Shown here: piece by piece, positions 7,032-11,658 of the stretch
Numbering within the stretch: position 1 is the first letter of the stretch
How the letters are laid out: each line of letters starts with the position of its first letter
Origin: an uncultured Muribaculaceae bacterium
Lineage (GTDB): Bacteria; Bacteroidota; Bacteroidia; Bacteroidales; Muribaculaceae
DNA: 11,658 nucleotides
Direction of reading: 5' to 3'
Assembly: GCA_910579675.1 (NCBI GenBank)
Contig: CAJTUF010000034.1
Location: 1 to 11,658 of the forward strand
Program-made: the position numbers and the translations under genes
The notes under the pieces: generated by a model
The model's input: the letters and a program-made list of their open reading frames with translations, nothing else
Databases searched by the model: none
What the model was told of the DNA's origin: nothing

Positions 7032-7061
7032 TAATCAACAGTTATCAACAGCTTATCAACA
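7032..7061 (+). repeat. Three head-to-tail boxes in helical phase
   Basis: TAATCAACA (7032-7040), TTATCAACA (7042-7050) and TTATCAACA (7053-7061) follow each other with start-to-start distances of 10 and 11 bp, about one helical turn. All face the same side of the DNA, suggesting cooperative loading of a protein. The array is flanked by an 8-bp inverted repeat, GTGTCGGA (7020-7027) and TCCGACAC (7091-7098). Confidence 0.8.
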
Positions 7062-7118
7062 CCCTTTTTTTACTGCCTTACGGAGGTATGTCCGACACCA
7101 TTTTACATAGCGGAGTCA

Positions 7119-7150
7119 TTTGCTTATGAGAAGTTTTTTTACTAAGTTTG
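7119..7150 (+). promoter_or_regulatory. Promoter of the LPS core cluster, overlapping the start codon region
   Basis: TTTG (7119-7122), 20 nt, then TAAGTTTG (7143-7150) is a full match to the Bacteroidota consensus. Transcription would begin about 4-7 nt after the box, near 7154-7157, while the glycosyltransferase ATG is at 7156. The mRNA would therefore be leaderless or nearly so. The promoter is about 60-90 bp from the triple box array, so whatever binds there could influence it. Confidence 0.65.
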
Positions 7151-7155
7151 CAACC

Positions 7156-7923
7156 ATGTCACTCCATCATAATATTTCAGCCACCATTCTCACACTCAAC
7201 GAGGAGTCGCGCATCGGTGCATGCATAGATTCTCTCGCCGGCATAGCCGACGAGATCATTGTGGTTGATTCAGGCTCGACTGATTCGACTGTCAGCATAT
7301 GCCGCAGCAAAGGATGCAGGGTAGTGGAGCGCCCCATGAAGGGTTATGGCGCCCAACGGCAGTATGCCACTTCTTTGGCATCGCACACCTATGTTCTGGC
7401 TATCGATGCCGACGAGGAACTCTCGCCGGCGGTCCGCGACACCCTTATGGCTCTCAAGCGAGAGGGATTCAGCCATCGCGGCTACGCCTTCTCTCGCCTC
7501 AACTTTTATTGCGGGCAACCGGTGAAGCATTGCGGCTGGTATCCCGACACCCAAGTGCGTCTTTTCGATCGCCGCTACGCCAACTGGAATCTGCGGGGAG
7601 TCGATGAGAGGGTGATATTCCACGACAATGTGGAGCCATATCAGGTCGATGGCGACATACTTCACTACCGGTGTGCCACCCCTGAGGAATTTGCCGCTAC
7701 CGAGGAGGCCCATGCCCGCATAGATGCCGGCCAGATCGCCCGGTCGGGACGTCGCATTTCGGCCATTTCGCCATGGTGGAATGCGGTCAAGGCTTTCATG
7801 CGATGCTATGTGGGTCAGGGTGCGTGGATGGATGGCGATATGGGCCGGGAGATCAGCCGACGCAGGTTTCTGTCGGTGCTCCATGCCTACCGCCTTGCGC
7901 GCGTAGCGACATCAGAAAAATAG
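7156..7923 (+). CDS. GT2-family glycosyltransferase, LPS core type
   Basis: The 255-residue protein has a GT-A fold. It shows SATILTLNEESRI near 8-20, the nucleotide-binding VVDSGSTDST at 36-45, and the metal-binding DAD (84-86) in LAIDADEEL. A region with GWYPDTQVRLFDRR resembles WaaE/KdtX-like enzymes that add sugars to the lipopolysaccharide inner core. It has no transmembrane helix and should act at the cytoplasmic face of the inner membrane. The start at 7156 is chosen because homology begins there and the promoter ends just before it; a longer frame from 7120 adds 12 residues that overlap the promoter. The next glycosyltransferase begins 6 nt after the stop, and a sugar kinase follows, supporting an LPS core role. 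Donor and acceptor sugars cannot be read from sequence. Confidence 0.85.
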   Translation: MSLHHNISATILTLNEESRIGACIDSLAGIADEIIVVDSGSTDSTVSICRSKGCRVVERPMKGYGAQRQYATSLASHTYVLAIDADEELSPAVRDTLMALKREGFSHRGYAFSRLNFYCGQPVKHCGWYPDTQVRLFDRRYANWNLRGVDERVIFHDNVEPYQVDGDILHYRCATPEEFAATEEAHARIDAGQIARSGRRISAISPWWNAVKAFMRCYVGQGAWMDGDMGREISRRRFLSVLHAYRLARVATSEK

Positions 7924-7929
7924 CAAGCG

Positions 7930-8988
7930 ATGAAAATTATAGATATATTCGACAACGGTGGGTTTCGCTCGGCTGCCGACGATATGCTTGGCGGCCGCTT
8001 TCTGACGCTGTCACGCGAGATGCCGATGGCTGCCATAAGGCGTCAGGGGCCGGTGGCCATGACTCTCGCAGAGTCAGGTTCTGTAGAGTTGCTCACTTCA
8101 GAGTTTGGCTTCGGAGCTCGTTTTTCGATGCCATATAAATTGCGGCGTCTCGGGTTGGAGGGTGATCGCACGATAATCCATACCCATGCCTGGAAGCAGG
8201 CTGAGCAGGCTCTCCTTGTAGCCTCGGCTGCCAGATCTGAACCGGTGGTGGTGATGGAACTCGATTCGGCCATTCCTGTTGCCTGCAAGGATGGGGTGAG
8301 GAGATATGTGCTCGATCATATTGATGCGCTTATATTCCACACCGAAGCCGACCGCGCAGCTCTCGCCGAAGCCACCGGAGGGCGGTCGGCTTCAATAGCC
8401 TCGGCTGTTATTCCTCCCGGTTTCACCACTCATTCCGTACCGGATGCCGGAGATGGGGCCGATGCAGCTCCTCTCACCCTTATATGGGCCGGACGGCTCA
8501 CCCCGGCGAGCGGTCTTGTCACGGTGGCCGATGCCATAGCCTCGCACCCGGTTGGTGCACGCCCGAGGCTTATAGTGGCCGGACAGGGCGAGCCTGGCGC
8601 CGCAGTGCCTCTCCTGCGCCATATCAAGAAGCTTGGATTGGCCGATTCCGTGGAGTTTCCGGGCGATGTGGCGCTGTCGCCTTCATTGTGTGGCCGCGCG
8701 TCGGCTCTTGTAATAGCCTGCGATGGCGATCCCGCCGCGTCATGGAACATAGCCATGGCCGGCGCCTGTGGCCTGCCGGCTATCATCCCCGCCGGCGACC
8801 GCTGCCATGAGCTGGTCGGAGCCGGAGCTGTAGAGTGGGAGCCGGAATCAGCACCGTCGCTTGCCGCGGCCATCAGTGATATGGCTGCAAGGCGCCGACA
8901 GCTCGGCGCCGAGGCTCTCGCAAGCCATATACCGGCCTCCGGTTCCATCGACCGCCTCACCACATTCTATCAATCACTCCTACACTGA
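7930..8988 (+). CDS. GT4-like (GT-B fold) glycosyltransferase lacking the EX7E motif
   Basis: The 352-residue protein reads as a GT-B glycosyltransferase: an N-terminal domain with IIHTHAWKQAEQALL (82-96) and HTEADRAAL (137-145), then a C-terminal Rossmann domain with LIWAGRLTPASGL (184-196), LIVAGQGE (214-221) and a CGLPAII segment (280-286). In most GT4 enzymes the region before CGLP holds two glutamates spaced by seven residues that bind the donor nucleotide sugar. Here the segment is SWNIAMAGACGLP (271-283), with neither glutamate in place, so donor use may differ or activity may be lost. It starts 6 nt after the GT2 gene and overlaps the next gene by one base, which indicates one operon. 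Its role is probably assembly of LPS core or another surface glycan. Confidence 0.75.
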   Translation: MKIIDIFDNGGFRSAADDMLGGRFLTLSREMPMAAIRRQGPVAMTLAESGSVELLTSEFGFGARFSMPYKLRRLGLEGDRTIIHTHAWKQAEQALLVASAARSEPVVVMELDSAIPVACKDGVRRYVLDHIDALIFHTEADRAALAEATGGRSASIASAVIPPGFTTHSVPDAGDGADAAPLTLIWAGRLTPASGLVTVADAIASHPVGARPRLIVAGQGEPGAAVPLLRHIKKLGLADSVEFPGDVALSPSLCGRASALVIACDGDPAASWNIAMAGACGLPAIIPAGDRCHELVGAGAVEWEPESAPSLAAAISDMAARRRQLGAEALASHIPASGSIDRLTTFYQSLLH

Positions 8989-9713
8989 TGAGTACCAAAA
9001 TCATCACCCACTGCAGCGATAATGGCCGTCTTCACTCCAGTCTGGTGGAGCGGATTGTCGAGTCGGGGCTTCCGTCGGAGGCCATCGTGATCTACCGCGG
9101 ACGCAATGTCGTTGCAACAGTACCGTCGGGTGAGATCACAGTCAACATAAAGGCTTTCGCCCTGCCCAATATCGTAAACCGGTTTGTCTACGGCCGCTTC
9201 CGCGACGGCAAGGCGCGCCGGTCCTTTTTCAATTCCTGCCGGCTGCTTGAGATGGGCTTCAAGGTTCCCGATCCAATAGCTTTTATCGAGGAGCGCGGCC
9301 TCTTTACATTTGGCCGCAGCTTCTATCTCTCCCGGCATATGGAGGAGCTTACCGAGATGCGCTACCCCGAGCGACACACATTCATGAAGCCGCTTCTTGA
9401 GGCTCTCGGACGCGAGATGGCACGCTTGCATAAGGCAGGCGTGTGGATGAAAGATTTTTCGCCCGGCAATGTGCTCTTCACCTGTGATGACGATGGCAGT
9501 AGCTTCTCTTTTTATTTTGTCGATCTCAATCGCATAGAGTTTGACACTTTCAGCCCCACGAAGCTCGACCATATGTGGGAGCGTATACTGTTTGATCGCG
9601 AACAGTTGGCCATCGCGACGCGTTCCTATGCCATGGAGCTCGGCCTCGATCCCGACAAGGTGTTGCAGTCGGCTCTCAGGCGCTGGCAGGATTATGTGAA
9701 GCGCCACAGTTGA
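8988..9713 (+). CDS. LPS core heptose/Kdo kinase-like protein (WaaP/InaA type)
   Basis: The 241-residue protein has a compact kinase fold of the lipopolysaccharide kinase group, which phosphorylates inner-core sugars with ATP. ITVNIKAFALP (50-60) carries the candidate ATP lysine K55. The helix ALGREMARLHKAGVWMKDFSPGNVLF holds the catalytic aspartate D156 and the metal-binding N161. FVDLNRIEF provides the second metal aspartate D179, in place of DFG. These residues are intact, unlike in the kinase-like protein at 3205-4029. The ATG overlaps the stop of the preceding gene (TGATG), implying translational coupling. Given that Bacteroides-type lipid A cores carry phosphorylated Kdo, a Kdo kinase is plausible, but the substrate is inferred. 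No signal peptide is seen. Confidence 0.8.
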   Translation: MSTKIITHCSDNGRLHSSLVERIVESGLPSEAIVIYRGRNVVATVPSGEITVNIKAFALPNIVNRFVYGRFRDGKARRSFFNSCRLLEMGFKVPDPIAFIEERGLFTFGRSFYLSRHMEELTEMRYPERHTFMKPLLEALGREMARLHKAGVWMKDFSPGNVLFTCDDDGSSFSFYFVDLNRIEFDTFSPTKLDHMWERILFDREQLAIATRSYAMELGLDPDKVLQSALRRWQDYVKRHS

Positions 9714-9777
9714 CTGCCCCCATTCATCACCCCGTTCATTTACTCCCACAGATTTTCCACTGATTATACCCCATACC

Positions 9778-11451
9778 ATGAGCGACCGTCTTAAAATATT
9801 CTGCACCAATCTCAACCGATACATCGACTTTGAGGGTGGCGACACACTCAAAGATATTTATACCCGCATAGCGCCCGAACTCGGCTTCGAGGCCATATGC
9901 GCACGAGTCAACAACAAGACCGAGGGGCTTGCCTACAGTCTATTCCGCCCGAAGATGGTGGAGTTTCTGCCCTACGATTCCGACAGCGGCAGGAGAGTCT
10001 ACACCAGGTCGCTCTGCATGATACTCTACAAGGCGGTGAGCGATCTCCATCCCGGCGCGCGACTTCGCATCGAGCATTCGATATCCCACGGTTATTTCTG
10101 CCGTGTCACGCAGCTCGGCCATCCGCTCACCCCTGAGATCATTGTGGCCATACGCGACAGGATGAGGGAGATAGTCAGAGCCGATCTCCGCTTTGTGCGC
10201 AAGGAGCGTCTTTCGTCGCATGTGGTGGAAATATTCCGTGAGCAGCATCTCATGGACAAGGTGAAGCTGCTCGAAAGCCTCCATAATCTCTACGAGACCT
10301 ACTACACGCTCGACTCACTCGCCGACTCCTACTATGGAGCTCTTGCTCCGCGTACCGGCATGATCGACATATTCGATCTCATACCCTACAAGGACGGCAT
10401 GCTCCTCATGGCCCGCGACCCGTTCAACACCTCGGCTCCCGCCACCCCCGTGGCGCAGGAAAAGATGTTCCGGGCCTTCACCGACTATCAGGAGTTCAAC
10501 CATATACTCGGGGTGACCAATGTGGGTGAACTCAACGATGATGTGGCCGCCGGTAAATCGCCGGGCATTATCAATGTGTCGGAGGCTCTACACAACAAGC
10601 GCATCTCTACCATTGCCGATATGATCACCGAGCGCTTCAACGAGGGTGGGGCGCGGATAGTGCTCGTGGCAGGCCCGTCGTCGAGCGGCAAGACCACATT
10701 TACCAAGCGGCTCGCAATCCAGCTCATGACCAATCTCATGCGCCCTAAGATGATAAGTCTCGACGATTACTTCGTTGACCGCCACCACACCCCCATCGAC
10801 GAAAATGGCGAATATGACTACGAGAGCCTCTATGCACTCGACCTCGACCAGTTCAACGCCGACCTCCAGACTCTCCTCGACGGCGGCGAGGTCGAGCTTC
10901 CCTACTACAATTTTGCCACAGGCTCGCGCGAATACCGTGGCAACCGCATCAAGCTCGATCCCGACTCGATCCTGCTCATCGAAGGCATCCATGGTCTCAA
11001 TCCTGAGCTCACGGCCCGTATCGACGCCCGCATGAAGTTCAAGATCTACATATCGGCCCTCACCACCATCTCTATCGACGACCACAACTGGATACCCACC
11101 ACCGACAACCGACTCCTCCGACGCATAATCCGCGACCATAAATACAGGGGATCGTCGGCTGCCGACACTATCCGCCGCTGGCCATCCGTACGACGAGGTG
11201 AGGAGCGATGGATCTTCCCCTATCAGGAAAATGCCGACACGATGTTTAACTCGTCGCTCCTGTTCGAGCTTGCCGTGATCAAGGAGCAGGCCGAGAAGAT
11301 ACTCGACGAGGTGCCGCGCGACATTCCTGAATATGCCGAAGCCTACCGTCTGCGCAAGTTCCTGTCGTATTTCCATCCCATCTCACCTGAGTATATACCA
11401 TCGACCTCACTCCTGCGCGAATTTCTCGGTGGTTCCTCGTTCCGTTATTGA
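9778..11451 (+). CDS. TGS/HxxxH-domain uridine kinase-like nucleoside kinase
   Basis: The 557-residue protein fuses three parts. Residues 1-65 form a TGS-like domain. Residues 75-200 resemble the threonyl-tRNA synthetase second additional domain, with the HSISH (HxxxH) motif at 100-104. From about 280 on is a uridine kinase/phosphoribulokinase-type P-loop domain. The Walker A motif GPSSSGKTT spans 299-307, followed by MISLDDYFVDR with a likely base-catalyst Asp, and LLIEGIHGLNPEL as the Walker B-like strand. Established kin are described as nucleoside kinases; phosphorylation of uridine or cytidine is expected. The synthetase-like half has no aminoacylation core, so it may serve in regulation or RNA binding. 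It starts 64 nt after the LPS kinase gene; neither terminator nor promoter is seen between them, so co-transcription is possible. Confidence 0.85.
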   Translation: MSDRLKIFCTNLNRYIDFEGGDTLKDIYTRIAPELGFEAICARVNNKTEGLAYSLFRPKMVEFLPYDSDSGRRVYTRSLCMILYKAVSDLHPGARLRIEHSISHGYFCRVTQLGHPLTPEIIVAIRDRMREIVRADLRFVRKERLSSHVVEIFREQHLMDKVKLLESLHNLYETYYTLDSLADSYYGALAPRTGMIDIFDLIPYKDGMLLMARDPFNTSAPATPVAQEKMFRAFTDYQEFNHILGVTNVGELNDDVAAGKSPGIINVSEALHNKRISTIADMITERFNEGGARIVLVAGPSSSGKTTFTKRLAIQLMTNLMRPKMISLDDYFVDRHHTPIDENGEYDYESLYALDLDQFNADLQTLLDGGEVELPYYNFATGSREYRGNRIKLDPDSILLIEGIHGLNPELTARIDARMKFKIYISALTTISIDDHNWIPTTDNRLLRRIIRDHKYRGSSAADTIRRWPSVRRGEERWIFPYQENADTMFNSSLLFELAVIKEQAEKILDEVPRDIPEYAEAYRLRKFLSYFHPISPEYIPSTSLLREFLGGSSFRY

Positions 11452-11454
11452 TCT

Positions 11455-11601
11455 ATGTACCGTCTGGTTTTTATGATATGGAGCGCTCTGGCGGCAATGA
11501 TATTGCCGGCATGCTCCCATACCGATTGGTTCAATGAACCTATGGCCGTTGATATAGAGCCCGACACTATAGGCATGAATCTAATCTTGGTCAAAATGTG
11601 A
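11455..11601 (+). CDS. Short lipoprotein reading frame, possibly truncated
   Basis: The frame encodes 48 residues: a lipoprotein signal (MYRLVFMIWSALAAMILPAC with an LPAC lipobox, Cys20) followed by only 28 mature residues. It begins 3 nt after the nucleoside kinase stop, so it is probably translated from the same message. The mature part up to about residue 42 has the composition of the neighbouring genes. The last residues (NLILVKM) coincide with a sharp rise in A+T. It may be the 5' remnant of a longer lipoprotein gene interrupted here, or a genuinely small lipoprotein. The frame is too short for family assignment. Confidence 0.6.
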   Translation: MYRLVFMIWSALAAMILPACSHTDWFNEPMAVDIEPDTIGMNLILVKM

Positions 11602-11658
11602 GAATCGTGGAGAAAAAATGGATTATGGATTGTTTTAAAGTAGGTAACACTACAAACT
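11581..11658. other. A+T-rich right edge, possible insertion or rearrangement junction
   Basis: Positions 11581-11640 hold 19 G or C in 60, against 27 in 11521-11580 and 31 in 11461-11520. No open frame, terminator hairpin or recognisable terminal inverted repeat could be confirmed because the window ends here. The change may mark the edge of a mobile element, or simply an intergenic region. Confidence 0.35.

Larger units (their letters stand above)
6635..7061. other. Cluster of DnaA-box-like 9-mers, candidate oriC or DnaA-binding locus
   Basis: Within a gene-free stretch, TTATCAACA occurs exactly five times: 6842-6850, 7042-7050 and 7053-7061 on plus, 6721-6729 and 6854-6862 on minus. Close variants are TCATCAACA (6636-6644), TTATCTACA (6799-6807) and TAATCAACA (7032-7040) on plus; on minus they appear in plus-strand notation as TGTTGATGA (6867-6875), TTTTGATAA (6878-6886), GGTAGATAA (6905-6913) and CCTTGATAA (6917-6925). 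The E. coli DnaA box TTATCCACA differs by one base. The middle group points mostly one way and the right group the other. A very A+T-rich segment lies at the left end. An origin is the best single explanation; binding sites for an unknown regulator are the alternative. I saw no such cluster elsewhere in the window. Confidence 0.6.

Noticed and set aside
6635..7061. CRISPR array or plasmid iteron array
   Set aside because: The repeated unit is only 9-10 bp, occurs in both orientations with irregular spacing over most of the region, and no cas or rep gene is present. The surrounding genes are chromosomal housekeeping and envelope genes.
7088..7129. Thirteen-codon frame after GGAGG upstream of the GT2 gene
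   Set aside because: GGAGG ends only one base before the ATG, which is too close to act as a ribosome binding site, and the predicted promoter starts transcription downstream of it.
8970..9851. Minus-strand frame of 293 residues
   Set aside because: It lies opposite the LPS kinase gene with intact catalytic residues and extends into the next gene; no motif supports the antisense reading.
10588..11376. Minus-strand frame of 262 residues
   Set aside because: It is a shadow of the nucleoside kinase P-loop domain, with repetitive Val/Glu/Gly content typical of antisense frames in G+C-rich genes.

Overview
The window looks like chromosomal DNA from a Bacteroidota member, most likely a gut Bacteroidales of moderately high GC such as Muribaculaceae. 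The evidence is the repeated promoter signature TTTG-N20/21-TAnnTTTG that is specific to this phylum, the near absence of Shine-Dalgarno sequences, and the gene families present (DUF3943 outer-membrane protein, bacterial GH3 acyl-adenylase, TGS/HxxxH-uridine kinase fusion). The genus assignment is inference.

Layout. Positions 1-430 carry two tandem minus-strand promoters and a leader hairpin that fire off the left edge, in the style of a ribosomal RNA operon. From 431 to 4029 three genes lie on the minus strand: a tail-anchored protein-kinase-like protein that lacks the catalytic aspartate, a GNAT-type acetyltransferase with a strong terminator behind it, and a DUF3943 envelope protein whose start codon directly abuts that terminator. 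At about 4030-4221 transcription diverges. On the plus strand lie a GH3-family adenylase and a SIMPL-domain protein, closed by a terminator at 6551-6588.

Positions 6589-7118 hold no convincing gene. They contain a dense two-orientation cluster of the 9-mer TTATCAACA (one base from the DnaA box TTATCCACA) next to a stretch that is about 73 percent A+T. This is the most notable part of the window and is proposed as a replication origin (oriC) or another DnaA-binding locus. After it come three tightly packed genes read as a lipopolysaccharide core cluster: a GT2 glycosyltransferase with an apparently leaderless promoter, a GT4-like glycosyltransferase lacking the usual EX7E glutamates, and a WaaP/InaA-type sugar kinase. 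They are followed by a TGS-HxxxH-uridine kinase fusion and a short lipoprotein reading frame that ends where base composition drops sharply, at the right edge.

How the parts fit: most of the genes serve the cell envelope (DUF3943, SIMPL, two glycosyltransferases, LPS kinase, lipoprotein). The proposed rRNA operon, the minus-strand genes on the left and the plus-strand genes on the right are broadly oriented away from the candidate origin, with GH3 and SIMPL as exceptions. All functional calls come from reading the sequence alone; no database search was run.
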